Shown in pieces: positions 48,136 through 57,541 of a stretch of DNA of 64,000 nucleotides; position 1 is the stretch's first letter; each line of letters opens with the position of its first letter. The position numbers and the translations under genes are program-made. The stretch lies in contig QFXH01000008.1 of assembly GCA_003402345.1 (NCBI GenBank), forward strand, positions 1-64,000, given 5' to 3'. Under the pieces are notes generated by a model. It saw only the letters and a list, made by a program, of their open reading frames with translations, had not been told where the DNA came from and made no database searches. Origin of the DNA: Candidatus Nitrotoga sp. MKT. Lineage in GTDB: Bacteria > Pseudomonadota > Gammaproteobacteria > Burkholderiales > Gallionellaceae.

Positions 48136-48248
48136 TATGCTTTCCACTGCAACCGCACGTCGGTAACGCGTGTGTTCTCTCTGTAGGTTGGCCCCGTGTT
48201 CGTTACGCAAACTGTTGGCTACATCGGGCATAACCCATCGCGTGCCAT

Positions 48249-48992
48249 CTATGAATGCTGGGAAATCGCCTGCTGGACGATAGTGCGCAGCCCGGCGAGG
48301 TACTTAGACATTTCAAGTTTGGTTGTCTCCAGTACTGCACCTTCGCGTTTGTGCGCAAGTTCATTGCGTAGGCGTGTATAGACGGTCTCGAGCGTGCCTT
48401 GGGTGCTTCTTGGATTTCGGGTCTGCTGAACACTTGGTTCGATAGATACTGTAAATCCATCGACTTCTTTCTGACGGTCATTGAAAAAAATCAGCAGGAT
48501 GGCATACAGATGCATAAACTCCTCGACTGGGCCAACTGAGAGTCTCGCGGAACGGATGTGGCCAAAGTTCACTTCTCCTGGTGGTTCCGGTTGTTCAAGC
48601 TCACTTTGTATTGTGGTCGATGAAATCCCGATGATCACTTTCGGGGCGTAGCCTGTGATATTGATGTAGCCCGTACCAGGATATAAATAGTTACCTGGCT
48701 GCGGGTTCGCAGGAGAAAAATTGCTACCAGTCACGCGAGCGGGTTCGATTGCTAAACCATGAAAAAAGGCCAGCCGATTGAAAGTCGATTCGATGACGGT
48801 ACGCGCTAGACTTATACCGTCGGCAGAGTTGGCCACCAAGGATATACGTACTGTGCCGGATAGTTCTTCGAGACCCCGCATCTCGACCGTAGCGCTACTT
48901 ACGCCCGCAACAGGCGGCTTGAAATGGATGGGGGTAAAGGTTATTCCCGTGTCGAGCAAGCGCGCTACGAAATCGACTTGCCCCTTGAGCAT
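48249..48992 (-). CDS. MauJ-like protein with a HEPN-type motif
   Basis: A 247-aa soluble protein. The C-terminal region reads TVYTRLRNELAHKREGAVLE and contains the Rx4H arrangement R209-N-E-L-A-H214 typical of HEPN-like domains, which are RNases or toxin folds. The N-terminal part is a beta-rich domain of unknown function, and the C-terminal helical half resembles MauJ of methylamine loci. No other mau genes are in the window and no antitoxin-like gene is paired with it. The function is undetermined. Confidence 0.65.
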   Translation of the reverse strand: MLKGQVDFVARLLDTGITFTPIHFKPPVAGVSSATVEMRGLEELSGTVRISLVANSADGISLARTVIESTFNRLAFFHGLAIEPARVTGSNFSPANPQPGNYLYPGTGYINITGYAPKVIIGISSTTIQSELEQPEPPGEVNFGHIRSARLSVGPVEEFMHLYAILLIFFNDRQKEVDGFTVSIEPSVQQTRNPRSTQGTLETVYTRLRNELAHKREGAVLETTKLEMSKYLAGLRTIVQQAISQHS

Positions 48993-49138
48993 CTTTCCTC
49001 CGTGATAGGTGTGTGAATCGCCAGCCGTTTCTGCCGCCTAACGAATAGTGTTTATCTGCCGCCCTCTCCAAATTATCTAAGAACGGGACAGCTCTAACAT
49101 TGCTACATTCTCTTTCGGTTTTACCGCCTCAAAAAAGT

Positions 49139-50494
49139 TTACTGCCCCGCCACCATCATATTTTCAACCAAGATGGAACCACATTGCCGTGATCCTTGCA
49201 CCAGCACATCATTACCCACTGCCGCAATATGCGTGTACATGTCCTTTAAATTGCTGGCGATGGTGATTTCTTCTACCGGATATTGGATTTCTCCATTCTC
49301 CACCCAGAAGCCCGCTGCGCCGCGCGAATAGTCTCCGGTGATGTGATTTACACCCTGCCCGAGCAGCTCGGTGACTAGCAGACCCCGCCCCATTTTCTTC
49401 AGCAGGCCGTTAAAATCCAGCTCTCCAGGGCGCAGGATGAGATTGTGATTGCCGCCTGCATTTCCGGTCGTTTTCATGCCCAGTTTGCGCGCGGAATAGG
49501 TGCCGAGAAAATAGCCTTGCAGTACGCCGTTTTCAACGATGGTGCGGCGCTGCGTTTTTACGCCCTCGCCATCGAACGCGCTGCTGGCCAGGCCACGGGG
49601 AATGTCGGGTATGTCATCAATACAGATGTTGGATGAAAATACTGGCTTACCCATGTGGTCGAGCAGGAAAGAGGATTTTCGGTACAGGCTGCCGCCGCTC
49701 ACTGCGCCGACAAAATGGCCGAGCAAACTGGCGGCTATCGGTGCCTCGAACAATACCGGCACTTGCATAGTGTCGAGCTTGCGGGCATTGAGTCGCCGCA
49801 GGGCACGTTCTGCAGCGATTTGGCCGACTTTTTCCGCTGCCAGCAAGTCGCTCGCGGCACGCGCTTCGCTGTACCAGTAATCGCGCTGCATGGCGTCGTC
49901 CTTGCCAGCGATGACGGCGCAGCTGATGCCATGGCGTGAGGTAGGATAACCACCGATAAAGCCCAGGCTGTTGGCATAGACAAATTGGGATTCATGTATG
50001 TTTACCGTGGCGCCTTCTGAATTGTCGATCCGCTTATCGGTATCAAATGCAGCTTGTTCACAGGTCTTGGCTAGCTCAATTGCCCCTTCTACGTCCAGCA
50101 ACCAAGGGTGGTAAAGGTCGAAATCGGGAAATTCGGTGGCTAGCATATCTTTTTCAGGCAATCCGGCACAGTCGTCGCTGGCGGTGTGGCGAGCAATGGA
50201 AAGGGCTGCATCCACCGTGTCGCGTACTGCCTGTGGTGAGAAATCGGAAGTGTTGGCATTGCCGCGCCGTTGATTGATGTAAACGGTAATGCCAAGACCC
50301 TTGTCACGGTTGTATTCTATGGTTTCGACCTCACCCTGACGCACAGTAACGGCTTGCCCGAAACCATCTGATACTTCGACTGCGGAGGCGGTCGCCCCTT
50401 GGTGGTTGGCATATTCAAGCATGTCCCGCGCAATCTGGCGCAGGGTGTCAGCGGAATGGGAAAAACGATGTTCGGTTGGTGTAATGTCATTCAT
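49139..50494 (-). CDS. pmbA: TldE/PmbA-type metallopeptidase subunit
   Basis: PmbA (451 aa from this ATG) is the non-catalytic partner of the TldD peptidase. The pair matures ribosomally made peptides such as microcin B17 and degrades unfolded proteins and CcdA. It has the family features GFGQAVTVRQGEVETIEYNRD, GEGVKTQRRTIVENGVLQ and NHITGDYSRGAAGFWVENG. tldD is not in the window. The ATG at 50494 places an 11-bp inverted repeat just upstream of it. An ATG at 50527 would put that repeat inside the coding region. It diverges from darP. Confidence 0.92.
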   Translation of the reverse strand: MNDITPTEHRFSHSADTLRQIARDMLEYANHQGATASAVEVSDGFGQAVTVRQGEVETIEYNRDKGLGITVYINQRRGNANTSDFSPQAVRDTVDAALSIARHTASDDCAGLPEKDMLATEFPDFDLYHPWLLDVEGAIELAKTCEQAAFDTDKRIDNSEGATVNIHESQFVYANSLGFIGGYPTSRHGISCAVIAGKDDAMQRDYWYSEARAASDLLAAEKVGQIAAERALRRLNARKLDTMQVPVLFEAPIAASLLGHFVGAVSGGSLYRKSSFLLDHMGKPVFSSNICIDDIPDIPRGLASSAFDGEGVKTQRRTIVENGVLQGYFLGTYSARKLGMKTTGNAGGNHNLILRPGELDFNGLLKKMGRGLLVTELLGQGVNHITGDYSRGAAGFWVENGEIQYPVEEITIASNLKDMYTHIAAVGNDVLVQGSRQCGSILVENMMVAGQ

Positions 50495-50498
50495 AAGG

Positions 50499-50524
50499 AT
50501 AACGCTTTCATGGGAAAGCGTTAT
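50499..50524. repeat. Perfect inverted repeat between pmbA and darP
   Basis: The 11-bp arms ATAACGCTTTC (50499-50509) and GAAAGCGTTAT (50514-50524) flank an ATGG spacer. It lies within the 61-bp gap between the divergent starts of pmbA and darP. This is the layout of a dyad operator or a 5' leader hairpin. No regulator can be named. Confidence 0.7.
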
Positions 50525-50555
50525 CATAACAATATCTATTTATAATTTCGCACCT

Positions 50556-51086
50556 ATGCACCACTACAATGACAATCCCGAAGAATTAAATTTGCCACCC
50601 AGCAAGACCAAAATCAAGCAGCAGATGCATGATTTGCAGGATATTGGTGAGCAATTGGCTGAACTCAGTATCGACAAACTGAAACAAATGGATTTGCCGG
50701 AAAGCTTGTTTGACGCCCTCCGCGAGATGAAGCGTATCAATAAATTTGGCGCGCAACGGCGGCAAATGCAATACATCGGCAGGTTAATGCGCGACGTGGA
50801 AACCGCGCCCATCATCGCCAAGCTGGAAGCGTGGAGCGGCAAATCGCATCAACATATCGCTTGGTTGCATCAGCTGGAGCGATGGCGGGACCGTTTGCTG
50901 GAAAGCGATACAGCATTGACCGAGTTGCTTGCTGATCATCCCGAAGCCGATGCACAAAGGCTGCGGGCGCTGGTTCGGAATGCAATCAAGGAAAAAGAAT
51001 TGGCAAAACCGCCGAAGAATTATCGTGAAATTTTCCAGGTGCTACGTGAAATTCTGCCGGAGCCAACTTCCCAAGCACCCGAATAG
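50556..51086 (+). CDS. darP: Ribosome-associated protein DarP (DUF615, YjgA)
   Basis: A 176-aa DUF615 protein. DarP (YjgA) associates with 50S assembly intermediates in E. coli. Seen: PPSKTKIKQQMHDLQDIGEQL and the MKRINKFGAQRRQMQYIGRLMR motif, both strongly conserved. The ATG at 50556 is the family start, and longer upstream frames would overlap pmbA. darP and pmbA are divergent neighbours in many proteobacteria, as here. A serine esterase gene follows 36 bp later. Confidence 0.92.
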   Translation: MHHYNDNPEELNLPPSKTKIKQQMHDLQDIGEQLAELSIDKLKQMDLPESLFDALREMKRINKFGAQRRQMQYIGRLMRDVETAPIIAKLEAWSGKSHQHIAWLHQLERWRDRLLESDTALTELLADHPEADAQRLRALVRNAIKEKELAKPPKNYREIFQVLREILPEPTSQAPE

Positions 51087-51122
51087 GTTCATCCACCATT
51101 TTCAAATGCGCAATATCAAACC

Positions 51123-51797
51123 ATGAATAGTGTTCTATCACATATCACTCTCGAAACCGGGAAGTCGCCCCAACACAGCATTATCTGGTTGCATGGCTTG
51201 GGCGCTGACGGCGAAGATTTTGTTTCCATTGCGGAAGAAATGAACTTGCCGGTAGCTGTGCGCTACCTGTTTCCGCATGCGCCTAAACAGCCAGTCACCA
51301 TCAACGGCGGTGTCATCATGCGCGCATGGTATGACATCATGGCTTCGAATATGGTTGCCCAACAAGATGCAAAGGGTATCCGCGCTTCACAAGCCGCTAT
51401 TGAAGCGCTGATTGCACAGGAAAAGCAGCGTGGCATTGTTACAGATCATATTTTTCTTGCGGGCTTCTCACAAGGCGGAGCCATTGCGCTGCATACCGGT
51501 TTGCGCCATGCGTCCCGCCTGGGCGGTATTGTTGCACTATCCACCTATCTCCCGCTGGCTGAAACATTGTCGAGTGAAGCCAGCGTAGCTGCCTTCAATA
51601 CCCCGATTTTCATGGCACACGGCCATAGTGACCCGATAGTGCCTTATGCGCGAGGGAAATTCTCGGCGGATGAATTAAAAAAACGGGGATATCAGGTAGA
51701 GTGGCGTGAATATGGCATGCCACATTCGGTATGCGCGGAAGAAGTGCGGGACATCCAGACTTGGCTGACACACAAATTAAATTCTAAACTTCTTTAA
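51123..51797 (+). CDS. Carboxylesterase / lysophospholipase-like serine hydrolase
   Basis: An alpha/beta hydrolase (224 aa) of the phospholipase/carboxylesterase (Abhydrolase_2) family. It has the nucleophile elbow GFSQGG, the Asp in GHSDPIVP and the His in GMPHSV, forming a complete catalytic triad, plus the oxyanion-side WLHGLGADGEDF. It is cytosolic with no signal peptide. Family members hydrolyse short-chain esters or lysophospholipids, and the natural substrate here is unknown. It sits in a run of plus-strand genes between darP and aat. Confidence 0.9.
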   Translation: MNSVLSHITLETGKSPQHSIIWLHGLGADGEDFVSIAEEMNLPVAVRYLFPHAPKQPVTINGGVIMRAWYDIMASNMVAQQDAKGIRASQAAIEALIAQEKQRGIVTDHIFLAGFSQGGAIALHTGLRHASRLGGIVALSTYLPLAETLSSEASVAAFNTPIFMAHGHSDPIVPYARGKFSADELKKRGYQVEWREYGMPHSVCAEEVRDIQTWLTHKLNSKLL

Positions 51798-51870
51798 ACC
51801 TTGATTTGCGAGCATCTGTCAGGCAGCTTGCCCGCTTACACCACTTCACGCTGCTGGCTCGTTACCGAAG

Positions 51871-52569
51871 ATGATCACGTGGTTAAATAATGGCGCTCCC
51901 TTTCCACCTGTAGAGCAGGCACTACTCAAGCCCAATGGCTTGCTGGCTGCGGGGGGGAGCCTGTCTGCATGCCGTCTGCTGGACGCCTATCGGCAAGGCA
52001 TCTTCCCTTGGTTCAACATAGGGGAACCTATACTCTGGTGGAGCCCCAATCCACGCATGGTACTGATTCCTGAAGAGTTCAAGATTTCCCGTTCGCTCCG
52101 TAAAACCTTACGCGATAAAAGTTATGAAGTTCGTACAGATAGTGCTTTTGAACAGGTAATGCGTGCCTGTGCCGCACCGCGCCGTGAGCAGGTGGGAACA
52201 TGGATACATGACGACATGATTGCCGCTTATACCGAGCTGCATCAAATGGGCGTAGCGCACTCGGTGGAGACGTGGGTGAATGGTAATCTGGTGGGCGGGC
52301 TGTATGGCGTTAGTATTGGGCGCATGTTTTATGGCGAGTCAATGTTTAGCCACGTCACTGATGCTTCCAAGATTGCGCTCGCCCATCTCACCGCACAATT
52401 ACAGCGCTGGGGTTATGGCATGATCGACTGCCAGATGAATACACCGCACCTTGCCTCGCTCGGCGCACGTGAAATCCCGCGTGCGGAATTTATGCTGCGC
52501 TTAAAAGAGTTGATACACTATCCAGACACTCCCCTTAAATGGCAGTTCGACCATGAACATGTTGCATGA
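51871..52569 (+). CDS. aat: Leucyl/phenylalanyl-tRNA-protein transferase
   Basis: Aat (232 aa) adds Leu or Phe to proteins that start with Arg or Lys, marking them for ClpAPS degradation (N-end rule). Conserved features: [50 protein letters not shown] and [22 protein letters not shown]. The next gene, bpt, extends the N-end-rule system and overlaps the aat stop by 17 bp. Confidence 0.96.
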   Translation: MITWLNNGAPFPPVEQALLKPNGLLAAGGSLSACRLLDAYRQGIFPWFNIGEPILWWSPNPRMVLIPEEFKISRSLRKTLRDKSYEVRTDSAFEQVMRACAAPRREQVGTWIHDDMIAAYTELHQMGVAHSVETWVNGNLVGGLYGVSIGRMFYGESMFSHVTDASKIALAHLTAQLQRWGYGMIDCQMNTPHLASLGAREIPRAEFMLRLKELIHYPDTPLKWQFDHEHVA

Positions 52570-53287
52570 TATTCCGCTATCGACGTTGCAGCTTTACCTT
52601 ACAGCCCCGTATTCCTGTAGCTACCTGCCGGATCGGTCAGCACGCTCACAGGTTGCCACGCCCAGCTTTCTGATCACCCCGGCTACATATTCGGAATTGG
52701 TGCGGCACGGCTTCCGCCGCAGCGGAACGGTTACCTACAGGCCACGTTGTGATGCCTGCCAAGCCTGCATTCCAGTACGCGTTGAAGTGGCATCGTTCGC
52801 GTCCAACCGCACCCAGCGCCGCTCCAGGCAACGCCACATCGGCTTGGAGGCATCTTTGCATGCATTGAGGGACAACGAGGAATATTTTGTTTTGTATCAA
52901 CGTTATCAAAGGGAGCGGCATCCTGATGGCGGTATGAAAAATGACAGTCGAGACCAATACCGCAATTTTTTGCTGCAAAGCCATATCGATTCTACTCTGG
53001 TGGAGTTCCGCGAAAATGGGGTGCTGCGCATGGTGAGCATCATCGATATTCTCGACGATGGGTTGTCCTCGGTTTATACGTTTTATGAACCGAATGTAGC
53101 GCAAGCCAGCTTTGGCACTTACAACGTCCTGTGGCAGATCGATCTGTGCCGGAAATTGCAACTGGAATATTTGTACTTGGGTTACTGGATAGAGGGGAGC
53201 GCCAAAATGGCATACAAAGCCAATTTCCGTCCGCTGCAAGGGCTTGTCCAAGGCAAATGGCAAGTGCTCCCAACTTACAGGCCTTGA
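52553..53287 (+). CDS. bpt: Aspartate/glutamate leucyltransferase (Bpt)
   Basis: Bpt (244 aa) transfers Leu from leucyl-tRNA to N-terminal Asp or Glu, creating a bacterial N-degron. Seen: the Cys-containing N-terminal [13 protein letters not shown] and the [12 protein letters not shown] cluster, with the C-terminal [20 protein letters not shown]. It overlaps aat by 17 bp and ends one base before pyrD, so the three genes are cotranscribed. An ATG at 52559 is an alternative start two codons in. Confidence 0.93.
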   Translation: MNMLHDIPLSTLQLYLTAPYSCSYLPDRSARSQVATPSFLITPATYSELVRHGFRRSGTVTYRPRCDACQACIPVRVEVASFASNRTQRRSRQRHIGLEASLHALRDNEEYFVLYQRYQRERHPDGGMKNDSRDQYRNFLLQSHIDSTLVEFRENGVLRMVSIIDILDDGLSSVYTFYEPNVAQASFGTYNVLWQIDLCRKLQLEYLYLGYWIEGSAKMAYKANFRPLQGLVQGKWQVLPTYRP

Positions 53288-53288
53288 T

Positions 53289-54314
53289 ATGTATCCGTTG
53301 ATTCGACCGCTGCTTTTTTCCTTTAATCCGGAAACCGCCCACCATATTACGCTGGATGCGTTGCAGTTTGCCTATCGGTTTGGCCTGCTGCCGTTGCTTG
53401 TCAAACATCCGGTAGATAGTCCACAAAAAGTGATGGGTCTGACTTTTCCTAATCCGGTCGGGCTGGCCGCAGGGTTAGACAAAAATGGTGATTACATTGA
53501 TGCGCTGGCCGCACTGGGTTTTGGTTTCATTGAGATCGGGACCGTCACGCCCCGCGCCCAGGGAGGTAACCCAAAGCCGCGCTTGTTTCGCCTGCCTGAG
53601 GCGCAAGGTATCATCAACCGCATGGGGTTCAACAACCACGGCGTGGATGCACTCATTGAGAACGTAAAATGCGTAAATTTTCGTGGTATTTTGGGCATCA
53701 ACATCGGCAAAAATTTCGATACGCCGATTGAACATGCCGCCGCTGATTACTTGATCGGATTACGGCGTGTGTACGTCGATGCCAGTTATGTCGCCATTAA
53801 TATTTCTTCGCCGAACACCAAGAATTTGCGCCAATTGCAAGGGGGGGATGAGCTGGATGCGTTACTCACGCAACTTAAAGCGGAACAGGAAAAGTTGGCT
53901 GATTTGCACGGCAAATATGTTCCGCTGGCGTTAAAAATAGCCCCCGATCTTGATAACGAACAAATCCGCCAGATAGCGGTACTTTTGCAACGGCACCGCA
54001 TTGACGGTGTGATCGCCACCAATACAACGCTAGCGCGTACAGGTGTCGAACATCTTGCGCAGAATACAGAGACAGGCGGATTGAGCGGCGCGCCAGTGCG
54101 TGACAGATCTACCGCCGTTATTCGTGAACTTGCCACCGCATTACAAGGATCTCTGCCTATTATCGGCGTAGGCGGCATCCTGGGCGGAAAAGATGCAGCG
54201 GAAAAAATACGCGCTGGCGCTGCACTAATACAGATTTACAGTGGATTGATTTATCGCGGCCCTGGATTAGTCAATGAATGCGTTAAAGCGATTGGTAATT
54301 CGCAACGCAGCTAA
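53289..54314 (+). CDS. pyrD: Dihydroorotate dehydrogenase, class 2
   Basis: A membrane-associated, quinone-dependent DHODH (341 aa) of pyrimidine synthesis. The N-terminal helical extension ([19 protein letters not shown]) identifies class 2. FMN and catalytic motifs include [22 protein letters not shown] and [13 protein letters not shown], whose Ser is the class 2 base. The ATG at 53289 starts the family-typical sequence one base after bpt. A longer upstream frame overlapping bpt is not needed. Confidence 0.96.
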   Translation: MYPLIRPLLFSFNPETAHHITLDALQFAYRFGLLPLLVKHPVDSPQKVMGLTFPNPVGLAAGLDKNGDYIDALAALGFGFIEIGTVTPRAQGGNPKPRLFRLPEAQGIINRMGFNNHGVDALIENVKCVNFRGILGINIGKNFDTPIEHAAADYLIGLRRVYVDASYVAINISSPNTKNLRQLQGGDELDALLTQLKAEQEKLADLHGKYVPLALKIAPDLDNEQIRQIAVLLQRHRIDGVIATNTTLARTGVEHLAQNTETGGLSGAPVRDRSTAVIRELATALQGSLPIIGVGGILGGKDAAEKIRAGAALIQIYSGLIYRGPGLVNECVKAIGNSQRS

Positions 54315-54564
54315 CGAGATAATCGGCATAGGCAAGCCCGATTTTTTCATACAAATTGATTTGTGCTTTGGCCTGATTCAACGTTTCTTCGAAATGCTCC
54401 CGTATGCTTCATGCGTTGATCTCGCCAAGATCATTAGTGAAGATAGCGCTAGGTCAAAACTAGAGTTATGATAGTTCCACGCCTTATGAGTTTTGCTGTT
54501 GGGTTATTTCCCTGCCAAGAGCCGATATAATCCTAACTATGCCTTTTATACAATTCCGCACTCC

Positions 54565-56868
54565 ATGACTTCCCGCTGGTGGTTTTATCCGGTTATAGCT
54601 GGCCTCGCCCTCATCATCACACCATTGTTGTTGCTGATGTTTGCGGCAATGGTGGTCTATCCTACGCTGCCTTCACTTGAAGCACTGACCGACTATCGGC
54701 CTAAAATTCCATTACGTGTATATAGTGTGGAGGGTGTCCTGATCGGCGAATTCGGGGAGGAACGTCGCGCGCTGGTCAAAATTGAAGAAGTTCCCGATTT
54801 GATGAAAAAAGCTGTTCTCGCAGCGGAAGATGATCGATTTTATGAGCACGGCGGGGTGGATTACATGGGCGTATTGCGCGCCACTTATAATAATTTCACC
54901 TCGGGCGGCGTCAAACAAGGGGCCAGCACGATCACCATGCAAGTAGCACGCAATTTTTTCTTGACCAAAGAGAAGAAGTTATCGCGAAAGTTTAACGAAG
55001 TGTTACTTGCCATCAAGATCGAACATAATCTGAGTAAGGATGAAATCCTCCAGCTTTATATTAATCATATCTATCTTGGCCAGCGCGCTTATGGTTTTGC
55101 TGCTGCCGCGCAAGGCTATTTCGGCAAAAGCCTTGATCAACTCGGCGTGGCTGAGTTCGCTATGCTCGCTGGTTTACCCAAGGCTCCTTCCATTTATAAT
55201 CCAGTGGTCAATCCCAAGCGTGCCAAACTGCGCCAAGCCTATGTATTGCGCCGCATGCATGAGCTGGGTTTTATTGACATCCCGCAACAAGAAGCGGCAC
55301 TGCATCAACCCCTGACGGTGAAACGCAGTTATCAAGAATTTTCAGGCAAAGCTGATTACCTAGCGGAAATGGTTAGGCAAGAGGTATTCAAACGCTATCA
55401 GGATGACACTTATACGCAAGGTATCAAGGTCTATACAACCATCCGCCAGCAAGACCAGGCAACAGCCTATGAAGCGCTGCGCAAAGGTGTGCTGGAATAC
55501 GACCGGCGCCATGGTTACCGCGGCCCGGAAGGCTATATTGATCTTCAAAAAGGGAATACTGAAGAAGAGTTGGAAGAAGCGCTACAGGATATTGCTGATA
55601 GTGATGACATGATTCCTGCCGTAGTACTTGCGGCAAATCCCAAAGGTATCCGCGCTTACAGCAAGGGGGGGGCCATCGCCAAAATTAGCGGTGAAGGACT
55701 GAAATTTGCGTTGCCTTATATGAACGATAAGACTGCACTGAATCGGCGCTTACGTGCCGGTTCACTAATCCACGTGCAAAAGGACGAGAAGAACAATTGG
55801 AAGATTGTTCAGCTACCGCAAGTGGAAGCGGCTTTCGTTTCTGCCAGTCCGCGAAATGGAGCGATCTACGCGTTGGTAGGCGGTTTTGATTTCAACCGCA
55901 ACCAGTTTAACCATGTAACCCAGGCTTGGCGGCAGCCCGGCTCCAGCTTCAAACCGTTCATTTATTCCGCCGCATTGGAAAAGGGCCTGACCCCTGCCTC
56001 TGTTATTGATGACGCTCCCTTAGTGATTGATGCGGCAGAGACAGGCAGTGAGGCTTGGGAGCCGAAAAACTACGATGGGGTATTTGAAGGTCCCATGCGC
56101 ATGAGGCAAGCGCTGGTCAAATCAAAAAACATGATCTCGATTCGCATTCTGCAAACGATCACACCGCAATATGCACAAGACTACATCACCAAATTTGGCT
56201 TTGATGCAGCCAAGCACCCCCCGTACCTCACGATGGCATTAGGTGCCGGTTCGGTTACGCCCATGCAAATGCTGACGGGTTACTCCGTCTTCGCCAATGG
56301 TGGCTTCCGCATCGCCCCCTATTTCATCCAGCGCATTGAGGACAGCAATGGCAAAGTGCTACACCAAGCCACGCCCGTTGTGGCCGGAGAAACCGCTCAG
56401 CAGGTTATAGATGTGCGTAATGCCTACACCATGGTCAGCATGATGCAAGACGTGGTGCAACACGGCACTGCTTTCCGCGCCATGCAATTGGGTCGCCATG
56501 ATTTAGCGGGCAAAACCGGCACTACAAACGATGCAATGGATGCCTGGTTCAGCGGCTTCCATCCCACTGTGGTAGGGATTACCTGGGTTGGCTTCGATAA
56601 CCCGCACAGTCTGGGTGAGAGGGAAACCGGAGGCGGGGCTGCATTACCGATTTGGATGGATTACATGGGAAAAATACTCAAAAAAGTTCCTGAAGTTACT
56701 TACACTATGCCGGAAAACATGGTGGCTGCGCGCATTAACAACGATGGACAGCGGAATGAAGCTGGTGAATTAGTAGAATATTTTTACCAAGAAAATTTGC
56801 CGCCAGAGCAAATTGTTCCGCAACCGGAAAAGTCACTTATCGAAACAATCATCGATCACGTATTTTAA
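54565..56868 (+). CDS. mrcA: Penicillin-binding protein 1A
   Basis: A bifunctional class A PBP (767 aa). One N-terminal membrane helix is followed by a GT51 glycosyltransferase domain (E88 in AAEDDRFYEHGG, then ASTITMQVARNFFL) and a transpeptidase domain with the catalytic Ser in SSFK (S460), SKN and KTGT. It polymerises and cross-links peptidoglycan. The ATG at 54565 is chosen because the upstream frame begins only with TTG. The 250-bp gap after pyrD should contain its promoter. The next gene starts 6 bp after the stop. Confidence 0.95.
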   Translation: MTSRWWFYPVIAGLALIITPLLLLMFAAMVVYPTLPSLEALTDYRPKIPLRVYSVEGVLIGEFGEERRALVKIEEVPDLMKKAVLAAEDDRFYEHGGVDYMGVLRATYNNFTSGGVKQGASTITMQVARNFFLTKEKKLSRKFNEVLLAIKIEHNLSKDEILQLYINHIYLGQRAYGFAAAAQGYFGKSLDQLGVAEFAMLAGLPKAPSIYNPVVNPKRAKLRQAYVLRRMHELGFIDIPQQEAALHQPLTVKRSYQEFSGKADYLAEMVRQEVFKRYQDDTYTQGIKVYTTIRQQDQATAYEALRKGVLEYDRRHGYRGPEGYIDLQKGNTEEELEEALQDIADSDDMIPAVVLAANPKGIRAYSKGGAIAKISGEGLKFALPYMNDKTALNRRLRAGSLIHVQKDEKNNWKIVQLPQVEAAFVSASPRNGAIYALVGGFDFNRNQFNHVTQAWRQPGSSFKPFIYSAALEKGLTPASVIDDAPLVIDAAETGSEAWEPKNYDGVFEGPMRMRQALVKSKNMISIRILQTITPQYAQDYITKFGFDAAKHPPYLTMALGAGSVTPMQMLTGYSVFANGGFRIAPYFIQRIEDSNGKVLHQATPVVAGETAQQVIDVRNAYTMVSMMQDVVQHGTAFRAMQLGRHDLAGKTGTTNDAMDAWFSGFHPTVVGITWVGFDNPHSLGERETGGGAALPIWMDYMGKILKKVPEVTYTMPENMVAARINNDGQRNEAGELVEYFYQENLPPEQIVPQPEKSLIETIIDHVF

Positions 56869-56874
56869 TTTGAC

Positions 56875-57486
56875 ATGAGTAAAGATCGTGTACATCGGCG
56901 CGACTTGATGCGTGAGCAGCTCGCTCATCACGCTGCGCGTCTAATGGCTGAAGGTGGCATTACCGATTATGCGTTTGCCAAACGCAAGGCTGCTAAACAA
57001 ATGGGTGCGGAAGATACCCAACACTTGCCCAGTAATGATGAAGTTGAAATGGCGTTGCGTAGTTTCCGTGCGTTGTATCAGAGTGAAAGCCATCCCCTTG
57101 CCCTGCACCACTTGCGCCAGCAAGCGCTCGACACCATGCAATTATTGGAGCCCTTTCATCCCTTCCTCACCGGCTCCGTGTTGAACGGCACGGCAGGCGA
57201 GCAATCAGACATTAACCTTTTGGTTTATTCCGATGACGAAAAGGCCGTGATGATGTTCCTGCTCAAGCATAATCTGCCTTTTGAAGGCGGTGAATGGTCC
57301 GTACATCTGACGGGTAGGCAACAAACTGTGCCTTGCTTTACGCTGAAAACCGAAACTGGTGTACCAGTGAATATTGCGATACTGCCTGAAAATGCAAGGT
57401 TCAGTGGCAGCCGTAAAGTGGGGAGACAAGCCGATATAGCGGCGGTGAAACGGTTGCTTGAAGATGGACGCGTGAATGATGAATAG
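56875..57486 (+). CDS. Nucleotidyltransferase-like protein
   Basis: A 203-aa protein. The middle reads FLTGSVLNGTAGEQSDINLLVYSDD, a minimal nucleotidyltransferase signature (GS, then D112-x-N114). The second acidic residue of the usual DxD is Asn, so catalysis is doubtful. The N-terminal half is helical and basic, with HHAARLMAEGGITDYAFAKRKAA, seen in a betaproteobacterial family annotated as nucleotidyltransferase or UPF protein. It lies 6 bp after mrcA, suggesting cotranscription. Function unknown. Confidence 0.8.
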   Translation: MSKDRVHRRDLMREQLAHHAARLMAEGGITDYAFAKRKAAKQMGAEDTQHLPSNDEVEMALRSFRALYQSESHPLALHHLRQQALDTMQLLEPFHPFLTGSVLNGTAGEQSDINLLVYSDDEKAVMMFLLKHNLPFEGGEWSVHLTGRQQTVPCFTLKTETGVPVNIAILPENARFSGSRKVGRQADIAAVKRLLEDGRVNDE

Positions 57487-57541
57487 ATACGTTGCATAAT
57501 CCGCAATGAAATGCTGCCGCACTTCAAACTTGAATGTATCC

